This document shows, piece by piece, positions 35,014 through 45,093 of a stretch of 64,000 nt of DNA (positions are counted from its first letter, which is position 1; every line of letters starts with the position of its first letter). The stretch covers positions 310,001 through 374,000 of the forward strand of contig NZ_JAGRQH010000003.1 in assembly GCF_018122595.1 (NCBI RefSeq). The letters are read 5' to 3'. The position numbers were made by a program, and so were the translations under genes. The notes below the pieces were generated by a model, which saw only the letters and a program-made list of their open reading frames with translations, made no database searches and was not told where the DNA came from. This DNA comes from Neokomagataea anthophila. GTDB lineage: Bacteria; Pseudomonadota; Alphaproteobacteria; Acetobacterales; Acetobacteraceae.

Positions 35014-36468
35014 TCACGCTACAGGCAATCCAATGTGGAAGCTCTTTACTTCCAAGAACTCTTCAAGTCCCAGTGCTCCACCTTCGCGACCAAGCCCTGA
35101 TTGCTTGATGCCCCCAAAAGGTGCGGAAACCATAGAAACTGACCCAGTATTCAGGCCCACCATCCCAAAATCCAGAGCCTCACCAACACGCCATCCTCTT
35201 GAAATATCGTTGGTAAAGAAATAGCTCGCAAGTCCGAATGGCGTCGCATTGGCCTGCTTTACGGCGTCATATTCATCGTCAAAGCGAAACACAGGCAAAA
35301 CCGGTCCAAAAGTTTCTTCTCTCGCAATCCGCATATCAGCAGTGACATCGGCTAATAGCACAGGAGAGGCAAAACGCCCCTTAATCTCTAAAGGCTTACC
35401 GATAATGCGAGCTCCTTTTGCCAAAGCATCGTCCACATGCTCTTTCACTTTAACAACGGCAGATTCGTTGATCAGAGGTCCAACTTGTACCTGTGGATCA
35501 AAGCCATCACCCATTTTCAAGCTTGCCACTTCTTCAGCGAGTTTCTGCAAAAATTGATCATGAATACCGGATTGAACGTAGATACGGTTTGCGCACACGC
35601 AAGTCTGTCCAGCATTACGGAATTTACTCACCATTGTTCCCGACACCGCGACTGAAAGGTCAGCATCATCAAACACGATCAAGGGCGCATTTCCGCCCAA
35701 CTCAAGGCTGAGTTTCTTGATAGTGTCCGCAGACTGCCGCATCAGCAATTCTCCCACTTTCGTGGAACCAGTAAAGGAAAGCTTCCGCACAACAGGGCTG
35801 GATGTCAGTTCTGGGCCGATCTCCTGTGCATAACCCGTCACGACAGACAGTAGTCCTTTCGGAAGGCCTGCGCGTTCCGCCAGAACAGCAAGAGCCAAAG
35901 CCGAATATGGTGTTAATTCCGATGGCTTGAGCACCATACTGCATCCCGCAGCAAGGGCTGGTGCGCATTTGCGCGTAATCATGGCGAGAGGGAAGTTCCA
36001 AGGCGTTATGGCGGCCGTTACCCCCACAGGCTCTTTCAGAATAATAACCCGCCGATCTGCCGTCGGAGCCAACGCTCCCCCCTGCACATGTTCGGCCTCA
36101 GCGGCGAACCATTTGAGGAAAGACGCCGCATAAACCACTTCGCCCTTGGCTTCCGCAAGTGGCTTGCCTTGTTCAAGGGTCATAATCTGGGCCAAATCGT
36201 CTGTGTGGTCCAACATTAATTGGTGCCACGCCATTAACAGGCCGCCACGTTCTGCCGCAGAGCTACGGCGCCATGTTGCTTGTGCCAGCCGGGCGCTTTC
36301 AATGGCTGCGTGCGTTTCTGCCGCTGTACATGCAGGAATAGTACCAATCATCTCCCCTGTTGAGGGGTTATCCACCGTCAGACTTTTGCCGCTCACGGAT
36401 GTTTTCCAGTCTCCTCCGAGAAAGGCTGTCTGGCGAAAAAGATCTGGATCGTTCAAGGAAAACGTCAT
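35014..36468 (-). CDS. gabD: Succinate-semialdehyde dehydrogenase-like aldehyde dehydrogenase
   Basis: 484-residue NAD(P)+-dependent aldehyde dehydrogenase closest to the GabD branch. AITPWNFPLAMITRK holds the catalytic Asn. LSFTGSTKVGELL is the nucleotide loop. LELGGNAPLIVF has the general-base Glu, and NAGQTCVCANRI the nucleophilic Cys. VSAPFGGIKQSGLGREGG matches SSADH. ATG at 36468 overlaps the upstream ABC-ATPase stop (ATGA). It oxidises an aldehyde, perhaps a semialdehyde formed by the island aminotransferase or amine oxidases; the exact aldehyde is unproven. Confidence 0.85.
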   Translation of the reverse strand: MTFSLNDPDLFRQTAFLGGDWKTSVSGKSLTVDNPSTGEMIGTIPACTAAETHAAIESARLAQATWRRSSAAERGGLLMAWHQLMLDHTDDLAQIMTLEQGKPLAEAKGEVVYAASFLKWFAAEAEHVQGGALAPTADRRVIILKEPVGVTAAITPWNFPLAMITRKCAPALAAGCSMVLKPSELTPYSALALAVLAERAGLPKGLLSVVTGYAQEIGPELTSSPVVRKLSFTGSTKVGELLMRQSADTIKKLSLELGGNAPLIVFDDADLSVAVSGTMVSKFRNAGQTCVCANRIYVQSGIHDQFLQKLAEEVASLKMGDGFDPQVQVGPLINESAVVKVKEHVDDALAKGARIIGKPLEIKGRFASPVLLADVTADMRIAREETFGPVLPVFRFDDEYDAVKQANATPFGLASYFFTNDISRGWRVGEALDFGMVGLNTGSVSMVSAPFGGIKQSGLGREGGALGLEEFLEVKSFHIGLPVA

Positions 36469-38288
36469 GTCAAAGACTCCGGGCGTTGAAATGCAGGAAG
36501 GTGGCACAGAACTCTGGGACCATGCGGAACGCTGAATGCTGCGGGAGGAACTCTGTCACAAAGGCCGCCAACACGATCAGGGCAGCGCGCAAGGAAAGCG
36601 CATAACTCAGAGGCAGACGATGTGGGATCAAAGGTCATCTCTGGCAGTGCTTCTGCCATGCGCCGTGTCCGTGTTGCCTCAAGCCAATTTGTATCCATAA
36701 GAGGAACGGAACCATGCAACAGCCGCGTATAAGGGTGATGAATGCCTACCCCTAAAGCGTCAGCTGTTCCTACTTCTACAACCTGTCCCGCATACAAAAC
36801 GGCCACGCGATCACAGATAGACTGAAGAGCATGCAGGTCATGGGTGATAAAAATAAACGCTAGCCCAAGATCATGCTGCAACTCTTTCATCAGATCCAGA
36901 ATGGCGGCTGCAACGACCGTATCTAGAGCCGCTGTGATCTCGTCACACAGTACAATCTGCGGGGCCGCCGCTAATGCGCGTGCAAAGTTAATTCTCTGTT
37001 TCTGGCCACCAGAGAGCTCAGACGGAAACCGGGCAGCTAGAGAGGGCAAAAGGCGAACCATATCCAATAATTCATTCACACGGCGTGTAGCGGCTTCTCC
37101 CCGTAAACCTCCATAGAACCTGACAACACGTTCAAGAGTTTTACCAATCGGTTTTGCAGGGTTCAGGACGCTGTCGGCATTTTGAGCTACAAGTTGCAAG
37201 TGGCGGCGTTGTTCTGCCGTCCGCGCTCTCACATCACCAGAAAGCGACACCCCATTAAGAAGGAGTTCTCCCGCAGCCCAAGGCTGCAGCCCGGCAATAG
37301 CGCGTGCGAGAGTACTTTTCCCACAGCCTGACTCACCAATCACACCTAGCATGCCACCTTTTGGCACACTGAAATTGGCATGATTGACAACCACTTTCTC
37401 CAGCGAACCCGTACGTATGGACCGACCATAACCCACCACTAAGTCGCGGACCTCTAGCAGATTACTTCGTTCTGCCCCCTCAGCGTCCTTTGTCTGCCTA
37501 GAACGAGGTTCTGCAGCAGCAAGAAGCGCCTGGCTATACGGATCTTCAGGCTGAAAGAGTATCTTTGAAACCGTACCAGCCTCCTGAATAGCTCCATCTT
37601 TCAGGACCACTGCGTGATCAGCAATCTGTGCCACAACTGACAGGTCATGCGTCACATACACCCCCGTGACACTCCGCTCGGCGAGCACTGTTTTAAATGC
37701 CGCAAGCACTTCAATCTGAGTTGTGACATCAAGCGCTGTTGTCGGTTCGTCGAAAACGATAACCTCGGGGTCCGTAATCAAAGCCATAGCCGCCATCAAA
37801 CGTTGCAACTGACCGCCCGATAGTTCACTCGGATATTTCTCTCCGATCGTTTCCGGATCAGGAAGCGCCAAAGCCCGAAATAAAGTGATAGCCCGGGCCT
37901 CCAGATCTTTTCTCGGAAGAATACGATGCACCAATGCCGTCTCAACCACCTGCGGCATAATCGATAATGCCGGATTGAAAGCACTGCCCGCATTCTGCGC
38001 AACATAACTCACAACTCTTCCCCGCATGGAGCGACGCTCATGTGGGGTCAATGCCATCACATCATATCCTGCAACTCGGATCTCCCCCCCGGCAATACGG
38101 CACCCATTGCGGATATGACCGAGGAGCGAAAGTGCCACTGTAGTCTTTCCCGAACCAGACTCCCCGATGAGGGCCAACATTTCTCCACGTTGCACTGAAA
38201 AACTGACATTCTGCACAATTGGGAGTTCAGCTCCTTTCCCACGGCGTCCAACAATTTTAAGGTTTTTGACGTGAATAATAGCCGTCAT
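36465..38288 (-). CDS. Dipeptide/opine-type ABC transporter, fused double ATPase
   Basis: 607 residues with two complete ATP-binding cassettes, equivalent to fused DppD and DppF. The first cassette has GESGSGKTT, the signature LSGGQLQRL and Walker B VIVFDEPTTALD. The second has GESGCGKST, LSGGQKQRI and IVLCDEITAALD, where the usual DEP reads DEI. A Cys-containing C-terminal tail typical of oligopeptide ATPases (FLARCPDRVGGLCD) is present. ATG at 38288 has GGAAGG seven bases upstream and follows the permease stop directly. It energises import of a peptide-like or opine-like solute. Confidence 0.9.
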   Translation of the reverse strand: MTAIIHVKNLKIVGRRGKGAELPIVQNVSFSVQRGEMLALIGESGSGKTTVALSLLGHIRNGCRIAGGEIRVAGYDVMALTPHERRSMRGRVVSYVAQNAGSAFNPALSIMPQVVETALVHRILPRKDLEARAITLFRALALPDPETIGEKYPSELSGGQLQRLMAAMALITDPEVIVFDEPTTALDVTTQIEVLAAFKTVLAERSVTGVYVTHDLSVVAQIADHAVVLKDGAIQEAGTVSKILFQPEDPYSQALLAAAEPRSRQTKDAEGAERSNLLEVRDLVVGYGRSIRTGSLEKVVVNHANFSVPKGGMLGVIGESGCGKSTLARAIAGLQPWAAGELLLNGVSLSGDVRARTAEQRRHLQLVAQNADSVLNPAKPIGKTLERVVRFYGGLRGEAATRRVNELLDMVRLLPSLAARFPSELSGGQKQRINFARALAAAPQIVLCDEITAALDTVVAAAILDLMKELQHDLGLAFIFITHDLHALQSICDRVAVLYAGQVVEVGTADALGVGIHHPYTRLLHGSVPLMDTNWLEATRTRRMAEALPEMTFDPTSSASELCAFLARCPDRVGGLCDRVPPAAFSVPHGPRVLCHLPAFQRPESLT

Positions 38289-38290
38289 AT

Positions 38291-39097
38291 TCAACCCTTC
38301 CTACCATCGGAATCTAGCGCCATATTAATTCCAACCGTCAGCACCCCAATAATAAGAACGGGGCCGATCATGGCGGGCGAAGCATAGGCCACCCCAAGCA
38401 TGTTCTCTCGGACCATAGAGCCCAAATCCACTCCCGGTGGCTGAACGCCAATTCCCAAAAAGCTAAGGTTACTGAGCAACAAAACTGAGTAGATAAATCT
38501 CAACCCCACATCAGCAATCATTGGACCGGCCATGTTGGGCAAAATTTCTTGAATGATAATGTACGTCATGCTCTCACCGCGCGCACGTGCTACAGTCACG
38601 AAATCAAGAAGCACGATCCTTTGAGCCAGCGCACGGCTCGTGCGGTAGGCCCCTGACATGTAAATAACTCCCATTGCTATAATCAGAGCCGCAGTTGATG
38701 TTCCGAACACAGCGATGATCAATAAAGCGAATAAAAGACTCGGAATTGAGAGAAATCCATCAGCAATTCGTCCCATGAGTGCTTCCACCCAAGGTTTAGA
38801 CGTAACCGCTGCAATCCCCATAAACGTGCCGAGTGAGCAAGAAAGCAATGTGGACGCAAAACATAAAAAAACCGTGTGCCGGATTCCATCCAATAGCCGC
38901 GCGAACGTGTCGCGACCAAGGTAATCTGTCCCTAAAATATGCTCTGCTGATGGCGCTGAAAAAACAGGCTGGCTACCAATTCCTCCCGGCGCATAAGAGG
39001 AACACAAAGGCGCTATAAGAGCCAATAAGAGCCAGAACACAATCAGTAAGACAGCGCGGTCATGCTTACTACGCAACTTTCCAAACATGACAATCAT
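38291..39097 (-). CDS. Dipeptide-type ABC transporter permease (DppC-like)
   Basis: 268-residue inner-membrane permease with about six helices. HILGTDYLGRDTFARLL is the DppC hallmark, and the cytoplasmic coupling loop is ARARGESMTYIIIQEILPNM (EAA motif). ATG at 39097 overlaps the stop of the partner permease (ATGA); the frame is open back to 39187 within that gene. Length is slightly short for DppC because the N-terminal tail is reduced. Confidence 0.9.
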   Translation of the reverse strand: MIVMFGKLRSKHDRAVLLIVFWLLLALIAPLCSSYAPGGIGSQPVFSAPSAEHILGTDYLGRDTFARLLDGIRHTVFLCFASTLLSCSLGTFMGIAAVTSKPWVEALMGRIADGFLSIPSLLFALLIIAVFGTSTAALIIAMGVIYMSGAYRTSRALAQRIVLLDFVTVARARGESMTYIIIQEILPNMAGPMIADVGLRFIYSVLLLSNLSFLGIGVQPPGVDLGSMVRENMLGVAYASPAMIGPVLIIGVLTVGINMALDSDGRKG

Positions 39098-40050
39098 GCT
39101 TTGCGCCCCCTTGGAAGAGACAAGATCGTCACAATATCTGCAAATGTCGTGAGCAAGAGATAAATCACACAGAAAACCAGCGCACACGCTTGTACCATAG
39201 GGACATCACGCGAACTCACGGCATCTACCATCAGGCCTGCAATTCCAGGGTATGTGAACACAACCTCAATCACCACAACTCCTCCCAGTAGGGAGGAAAG
39301 GCTGAGCGCCACAGCGTTTACAATGGGGCCAATCGCATTCGGAATAGCATGCACCAAAATCAGTCGTGCTGGGCCAACCCCCTTGAGAAGAGCCATTTCA
39401 ATGTAAGCGGCCGATAACGTATCGGCCATCGCTGCACGTGTCATACGTACCATCTGCGCGAGGGTCACAAGCGCAAGACTGGCCACAGGCATGAAAAATG
39501 CCGTGAGAAACTGTCCCAGCGAATGAACACTGCTCACATCAGCTAAAGCAGGCAATAAATGCAAGCGTACCGCAAAAATATAAACAGCCATCGTCGCAAT
39601 AACGAACTCAGGGACGGATACCATCCCCAATATTATTACTGAAACGATACGATCGTAAGCCGTATCTTTCCAAATCGCAGATGTCATGCCCAGAAAAAGT
39701 GAAACCGGCACAGAAACCGCAGCTGATGCACCCGCGAGAAGGAGTGAATTATATAGGCGCGGCCCAATAGACTTGGCAACGGACAAACCATTTAATAAGG
39801 AGTGACCAAAGTTCCCATGCAAAACACCCCAAAGCCATGACCAAAAGCGAAAGAAGGCAGGTTGATCAAGACCCATATCATGATGCAACGCAGCTACAGC
39901 CTCCGGTGTTGCCCCCTGCCCCAAAAGAGCATCCGCCGCATCGCCCGGTAGGATATTTGTAATAGAAAAAACCATTACGATCACAAAAATTAGCGATGCA
40001 GCCGCTGCAAGGAAACGTCGGCCGATCAGCGTTGGAATCGAACTGTTCAA
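39094..40050 (-). CDS. Dipeptide-type ABC transporter permease (DppB-like)
   Basis: 318-residue permease. LIGRRFLAAAASLIFVIVMV at the N-terminus, GDAADALLGQGATPEAVAAL in the first periplasmic loop, and the coupling motif MALLKGVGPARLILVHAIPN are typical of DppB. The best start is TTG at 40050 with AGGAAGG just upstream, overlapping the SBP stop by four bases (TTGA). Operon order SBP-permease-permease-ATPase is canonical. Confidence 0.9.
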   Translation of the reverse strand: MNSSIPTLIGRRFLAAAASLIFVIVMVFSITNILPGDAADALLGQGATPEAVAALHHDMGLDQPAFFRFWSWLWGVLHGNFGHSLLNGLSVAKSIGPRLYNSLLLAGASAAVSVPVSLFLGMTSAIWKDTAYDRIVSVIILGMVSVPEFVIATMAVYIFAVRLHLLPALADVSSVHSLGQFLTAFFMPVASLALVTLAQMVRMTRAAMADTLSAAYIEMALLKGVGPARLILVHAIPNAIGPIVNAVALSLSSLLGGVVVIEVVFTYPGIAGLMVDAVSSRDVPMVQACALVFCVIYLLLTTFADIVTILSLPRGRKA

Positions 40051-41591
40051 GCCTTCCTCCCCCGAACGGTATTAAGCCAGACGGAACGGGCAAAATCATA
40101 GCCCATCAACTGCCCAGCTTGACTGGGACGAAGGCCGCAAACATACGGCGCATACGCATCTAAGCTATTCGTAAAGTTCGGGATACATACCCCTGAACTA
40201 GACGCAATAAGCTCCTGCATATCCCAGTAAATCTGACGCTTTATGGCCTCATTCCGTGTGGATTTTACGTCATCTAAAAGGCGGTCAAAATGCGGGTTGC
40301 ACCACCGAGATTCATTCCAAGGTGATAGACTGGCAAAGCCAACTCCCAAGGTTAAACTCGGAGCCGGCCTGGGATTAATATTACCGAACCCTAAGGACGA
40401 CTTCATCCAATATTGCGTCCAATACCCATCTGCGGGAACACGCTGCACGGCGACTTTCTGACCGATCTGGGAAGCCGCATACTGCAGAACAACCGCGATA
40501 TCGACCGAAGCTAAAGCTGCTGGAGAACAGACCAACGGAAGAGTCTCGTCCCAAAAACCACTCCGCTTTAGTAGAAATTGCGCCTTATCTGGATCATGCG
40601 CGCGTGGAGTTATTTGATGGTTGAAATACGGACTTTCCGGTGGAATGGGCTGATCATTACCTATCCGTGAAAAACCTAAAAAAACAGACTGCCGAATCTG
40701 TTCACGATTAAGAAGAAGCTTGATACCTTCGACAAAATCTGACGAGCGACCGTACCGCTGATCGAGCCGAATAGACAAATCCGTATAGGTCCCCACGGGA
40801 CTTTCGATAACGCCAAACCCCCCGTCCTTCAGCATTGGAACGAGGCGCGGGTTCGCCGTTGCAATTAAATCTACATCACCAGACATCAGCGCATTGTGCC
40901 GTGCCATCTCATCGGGAATGGCAATTAATTCAACGCTATCGAGATAAGGACTTTCTCCCCAAAACTCTGGGTTATTCGAAGCCAGAACCCGAATACCTGG
41001 TGTAAATTCCTTGCAACAAAACGGTCCTGTCCCATTCGCAGTACTGAAGTTTACCGTTCCCGCTTTGATAATGGCAAAATTACTGATTCCCAAAATAGCC
41101 GGGAAATCAGAATTGGGGGCATTAAGAACAATTTCTACCGAAAGAGGAGCTACGGCCCGCACAGACTGTATCGTCTTAGCAAGCGCATATTGTTGTGAGC
41201 TGACTCTTGGATCTTGATGTCTCAAGAGCGAAAAAACCACATCCTCCGCCGCCAGAATCGTTCCATCATGAAATAGAACATTGCGGCGTAAACGGACATG
41301 CCATACTAGAAAATCATCACTTTCCAACGCTTCAGCAAGCGCTAGCCGTGGATTGAGCGTGTCATCCAACGAAACCAAACCGTCATAAAATAAATGCCCA
41401 CGGATGTAGTCCGTGGCCATGGACTGACGAGCTGGATCAAGTGTTTCCGCAGCAGATCCGACGGCTCCGGCAACTTTCAAATGTCCACCAGAAATAGGAG
41501 CAGCTTTTCCCTGCTCCATTACCATTCCTGACACTAAAAGCCCAGACGCCTTCAGAACAGTGCGCCGATCGAGGGGAGGTGCCGACCGCAT
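40047..41591 (-). CDS. Family 5 solute-binding protein with Tat signal (ABC importer)
   Basis: 514 residues. DRRTVLKASGLLVSG at the N-terminus is a twin-arginine signal, so the binding protein is probably exported folded. The body is an SBP_bac_5 protein: ETLDPARQSMATDY, YDGLVSLDDTLNPRLALAEA, VLFHDGTILAAEDVVFSL and NGTGPFCCKEF. The family binds peptides, nickel, opines and sugars; the ligand here is unknown. It opens the long leftward unit that runs through the transporter, gabD-like, lrp, GNAT and ghrA genes. A 232-base gap separates it from the HAD gene. Confidence 0.88.
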   Translation of the reverse strand: MRSAPPLDRRTVLKASGLLVSGMVMEQGKAAPISGGHLKVAGAVGSAAETLDPARQSMATDYIRGHLFYDGLVSLDDTLNPRLALAEALESDDFLVWHVRLRRNVLFHDGTILAAEDVVFSLLRHQDPRVSSQQYALAKTIQSVRAVAPLSVEIVLNAPNSDFPAILGISNFAIIKAGTVNFSTANGTGPFCCKEFTPGIRVLASNNPEFWGESPYLDSVELIAIPDEMARHNALMSGDVDLIATANPRLVPMLKDGGFGVIESPVGTYTDLSIRLDQRYGRSSDFVEGIKLLLNREQIRQSVFLGFSRIGNDQPIPPESPYFNHQITPRAHDPDKAQFLLKRSGFWDETLPLVCSPAALASVDIAVVLQYAASQIGQKVAVQRVPADGYWTQYWMKSSLGFGNINPRPAPSLTLGVGFASLSPWNESRWCNPHFDRLLDDVKSTRNEAIKRQIYWDMQELIASSSGVCIPNFTNSLDAYAPYVCGLRPSQAGQLMGYDFARSVWLNTVRGRKA

Positions 41592-41770
41592 TTTCGTTCC
41601 TCAAAAAACGAAGTGCATGAGGAGGCGAGCACGCGTAACAGCCAAACAGAACGTCCGATCAAAAGAAGTCATTTACGCCCTCGATATTGTCCTACAAGCC
41701 AGATGAAATACCAACTTCATTTCGATATAAACACAAAATAACTGGGTTTTTGATGCAAAATATCTCTCTA

Positions 41771-41803
41771 CGCAGAGAAATATGCTGAATGATTTTCTCT
41801 GCG
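41771..41803. other. Inverted repeat between the HAD and solute-binding protein genes
   Basis: Perfect 10-base arms CGCAGAGAAA / TTTCTCTGCG with a 13-base loop, in the 232-base gap upstream of the solute-binding protein gene and downstream of the HAD gene. It lacks a T tract. It could be an attenuating terminator for the upstream unit or an operator for the importer operon. Confidence 0.4.
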
Positions 41804-41823
41804 CAGCAGATTCGGTGGCGTAA

Positions 41824-42543
41824 TCAAGAAACTATAATAAGTTCACCACAGTCAGCGGCATCGGCTAACTCCGCAAGGCTCAGATAATGATAATCTGGTA
41901 CTGTAAGCTCTTGAACGGCAACAGTTCCCCCAAAACCGCCCCCGACAGCTTTTCGACGTTCTATCCAGCACACAGTATAACCTAATTTTCGCGCAATTCC
42001 GATGTCGTGGAACTGACTTTGAGCGACATGCAGCACATCGTCCTTGGTGTAACCCTCTAGAGCAAGCTGATCCAGAACATAGGTGAAGTAGTCCGGGTCA
42101 GGTTTCTCACTTCCACTGTCGTCTACTGTGAATCCCTTAAAAAAAGGGGCTTCAAGCGTCTTGTCCATGCTATCAAATGCCCATCTACGGGCATTGGTCA
42201 TAGCTACCAAGTGAAAATGCTTTTGTAACCTTTTCAAGGCCTTTACACTGTCACTGAAACTGGGCCAAGACACGGCACTCTCAACAAAAACTTTCTCCTC
42301 CCCATGACCTGTCGGGAGGTTAAATTTTTCTGCTAAACTTAAATAGATCGGCGCCAAATCTTCCGGGAACAGCAACTTGTCTGAGCGGTTCCGTAATACA
42401 CGATACTCGGTCAGAAACGCTTCAAAATCGAGCGTATTATTAGCTGCCCCAAGAACTTTACTGAGGGCATTTTTCATGCCCTGCTCAAAGTCAATGAGTG
42501 TTCCGACCACATCGAATGTCAGAATTTTAGGCTTGCGTGTCAT
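41824..42543 (-). CDS. Type II HAD hydrolase (haloacid dehalogenase-like), first copy
   Basis: 239 residues. Motif I FDVVGTLIDF carries the nucleophile Asp, motif II is AMTNARRWAF, and motif III/IV lies in SGSEKPDPDYF with a later HVAQSQFHDIGIARKLG. This matches L-2-haloacid-dehalogenase-type HAD proteins, many of which are in fact phosphatases or have unknown substrates. It follows the TonB receptor gene by 20 bases. A second, different family member occurs at 53231-53896 in the same island. Confidence 0.8.
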   Translation of the reverse strand: MTRKPKILTFDVVGTLIDFEQGMKNALSKVLGAANNTLDFEAFLTEYRVLRNRSDKLLFPEDLAPIYLSLAEKFNLPTGHGEEKVFVESAVSWPSFSDSVKALKRLQKHFHLVAMTNARRWAFDSMDKTLEAPFFKGFTVDDSGSEKPDPDYFTYVLDQLALEGYTKDDVLHVAQSQFHDIGIARKLGYTVCWIERRKAVGGGFGGTVAVQELTVPDYHYLSLAELADAADCGELIIVS

Positions 42544-42563
42544 AGCCAGTAAGCTCCCTACCT

Positions 42564-45047
42564 TTAAAAACCAGCCGTGAAAGAGAGAACGCCCGCGAAG
42601 CCGCCCCCAACAAAATACGTCGGTGAACTTCCTGCAATCATGCTGCCATAAACACCTTTTGTTGGATTGGCATTCATACTAAGACCACTGACCCCAGAGA
42701 GAAACCCATTGTTACCAATGTTCATTAGATTAAATTGAATTTGAGGATGCTTTAGATACAAATAATTCCGAAATCGGTATCCAAAATTAATATTAAATGT
42801 CTCAAAGGATGGAATGCTTTGATCATTAATAAATGTTGAATACTGCTTACTGACATAATTCATATTAAAGGCACCAAAAATACTACCATCATCATAGGAT
42901 AAGCCAACAGCAACGGTGAACTTTGGACTTTTTACTGCCACTTTTCCTGCGGACTGGATGTAATCATTGCCAACTTTTAGATTATTATCCGTTGTCGCGT
43001 GCAAATATTGTGCGGAAACATACGGGCTGAAATGGTGCCAAGGCCGCACCCCCAACTCAACTTGAGCGCCGCGTGCTGTCTGCCCGCCACCGTTGATCGA
43101 TTCTGTAACAGGGGTCCCGCTTGCATACGTCGTTGTATTGATCTGGCGGTTCGTAAAATTATAATTGAACAGCGCCAAAGCTACACTGACAAGACCCGTG
43201 TGACGGTAGCCAATTTCTTCACCAATTGCGTATTCGGATTTAGGATTAACCGTATGAGATCGCGTCTGTGAACCACTAGAAATACTGTAACGATCTGCAT
43301 ATGACATGATAGAGGCTGGCATACGAAAAGATGTCGTGCCGTTGATATACATTTGGTCATTGGGAGTTATTTTATAACTCATAGAAATCTGAGGCTGGGG
43401 CGCTGCTTCACTCTGTCCATTTCTATAATTCGCTCCCGGAATATTTTGGGTTAATGTGCGGGTTATCATAGTTTCTTTAAATCCCGCTGTTAGTATGAGA
43501 CGGTCATTCAAAGCCTTATAAGTATCATTGATAAATAAGGAGTTCGTCTGCTGAATCAGGTGAATATTATATTGAGAAAGGAGTGATCCATCTTGAGTTC
43601 TGATCGCCCATTGTCCAGACATACTCGACACCTGCCCGTCTGGACCTAAGGCTTCGTAGAGAGATGGCTCAGCTTGATCAAAATAAGAGTACCAATAACC
43701 AACAGCCAGAGAGTTTCCTCCTCTTTTCCATGTAATATTTGTATTAATTCCACTATAATAAAGTTTGTATTTATCAATCGAAATTGCCGAAAAATAGCTA
43801 TCATTTTTCGCGCCGGTATTCTGCAGAATACCGGCTCTTTGATTTCCGTAATAGCTTTCAGTACTTGAAATTACTGTGCCGCCATTATCATAACCGGTAG
43901 CATAGCTAAAATATGGTGTTGTATTAAGGCTAAAACCATGCCCAAAATTCAGATGAACTGGCGTACCAAGAATAAGAGTACGATGTAAATTCTCTTGAAG
44001 CTTATAATAATCTGAACTTCCTTTTATATATTTATCAGCATAGTTATAATTAACGCCATAATTTTCCCATAAGGACTTCGTGGGTGCACGCAAATAGTAT
44101 TGAAGTGGGTCATTATATGACAATACGAAGGAATATTTATTTCCATCCCCCCATTCTTTCATAAATTTTCCGTCCACATGATAGCGCCGTGTCTGGCCAA
44201 CACCACGCCATTCATCCGCCGTTCTCGCCGAAAAAGACAGAAACCCACGAATACCCGTATGACCAATATCTCCGGTATCCAAACGGATAAATTCCCGCTT
44301 CAAGCTAAATGAGCCATAGGAAAAATTGGCCAAACCACCGAATTTATGTGACGGATCACGTAGACTTTCCGTTAACTCTCCACCCACAGCATTATACAAG
44401 GGTGACGTGATATCCGGAGACCCTTGCGTTAGCGTAATATTCTGGATGTTTTCATTATCTGCCGTAGAAGATGTGTATGGTAGAAGGTAGACGGGAGCGG
44501 CAGCCGGAATCCCTTCGTAAAGATATCCAATTTCCGTTTGATCAAGGCCACGTACACTGAGGCCTTGTTGATCATCATTCGTTCCCAGAGGATCATTACC
44601 AGAATAAACAACACCGGGAAGGTTAGCGATCATCGATACAGGATTCGCAGTTGGGCTCTGCTTCGCAATAAAATCACGTGTAATCCCACTGCGGGATTTT
44701 GCCACAGTTTGCGGCGGCATAAGTCCCCCTCCAGGCGTCGTATTCGTTACGCCCGTAGCAGAAGGCGCATCCCTGTGAACCACCATATTTTCTGTCGCGT
44801 GAGCTTCGACATCATGATGCATAGATGCAGAACTGGCTTGAGCGTTAATCGGCTTAAAAACGTGCGGCACCGCTATTTTAGCATGATGTGCCTGCCGCTG
44901 ATGCGTAACCTCGGCAGCACCAGCACCTTGAATGGAGAGCCACGTTGAGAGCGTGAGTGCAACCAGACGCCCCTGCTTCTTACGGGCTTGGGAAAAAAGC
45001 TGATGCCTACAACATTGAAGAACGAACATTTGCGCTGAATCTGACAT
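42564..45047 (-). CDS. TonB-dependent outer-membrane receptor
   Basis: About 827 residues. A long signal region (residues about 20-45, ending GAGAAE) precedes a His/Ala-rich linker and a possible TonB box ENMVVHRD. The plug domain has FIAKQSPTANPVSMIANLPG and LSVRGLDQTEIGYLYEG. Beta-barrel strands follow to the terminal FAGVLSFTAGF with the C-terminal Phe. It would import a large or scarce solute; no FecR or siderophore-synthesis genes are adjacent, so the ligand may be the island's own substrate. Start choice is uncertain: ATG 45047, ATG 45059, or further upstream through the hairpin at 45068-45093. Confidence 0.88.
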   Translation of the reverse strand: MSDSAQMFVLQCCRHQLFSQARKKQGRLVALTLSTWLSIQGAGAAEVTHQRQAHHAKIAVPHVFKPINAQASSASMHHDVEAHATENMVVHRDAPSATGVTNTTPGGGLMPPQTVAKSRSGITRDFIAKQSPTANPVSMIANLPGVVYSGNDPLGTNDDQQGLSVRGLDQTEIGYLYEGIPAAAPVYLLPYTSSTADNENIQNITLTQGSPDITSPLYNAVGGELTESLRDPSHKFGGLANFSYGSFSLKREFIRLDTGDIGHTGIRGFLSFSARTADEWRGVGQTRRYHVDGKFMKEWGDGNKYSFVLSYNDPLQYYLRAPTKSLWENYGVNYNYADKYIKGSSDYYKLQENLHRTLILGTPVHLNFGHGFSLNTTPYFSYATGYDNGGTVISSTESYYGNQRAGILQNTGAKNDSYFSAISIDKYKLYYSGINTNITWKRGGNSLAVGYWYSYFDQAEPSLYEALGPDGQVSSMSGQWAIRTQDGSLLSQYNIHLIQQTNSLFINDTYKALNDRLILTAGFKETMITRTLTQNIPGANYRNGQSEAAPQPQISMSYKITPNDQMYINGTTSFRMPASIMSYADRYSISSGSQTRSHTVNPKSEYAIGEEIGYRHTGLVSVALALFNYNFTNRQINTTTYASGTPVTESINGGGQTARGAQVELGVRPWHHFSPYVSAQYLHATTDNNLKVGNDYIQSAGKVAVKSPKFTVAVGLSYDDGSIFGAFNMNYVSKQYSTFINDQSIPSFETFNINFGYRFRNYLYLKHPQIQFNLMNIGNNGFLSGVSGLSMNANPTKGVYGSMIAGSSPTYFVGGGFAGVLSFTAGF

Positions 45048-45067
45048 GCCTGTTCCCATCAGTAGCC

Positions 45068-45093
45068 GGTTCTCCGCAAGCATGCGGAGAACC
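45068..45093 (-). promoter_or_regulatory. Perfect hairpin just upstream of the TonB-receptor start
   Basis: Arms GGTTCTCCGCA / TGCGGAGAACC pair perfectly (11 bp) around AGCA. In the mRNA, the 3' arm contains GGAG, the only good Shine-Dalgarno for ATG 45059 (12 bases away) and possibly 45047. Folding would hide it, so translation of the receptor could be controlled by RNA structure. As DNA the palindrome could equally be an operator. Seen directly; function inferred. Confidence 0.5.
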
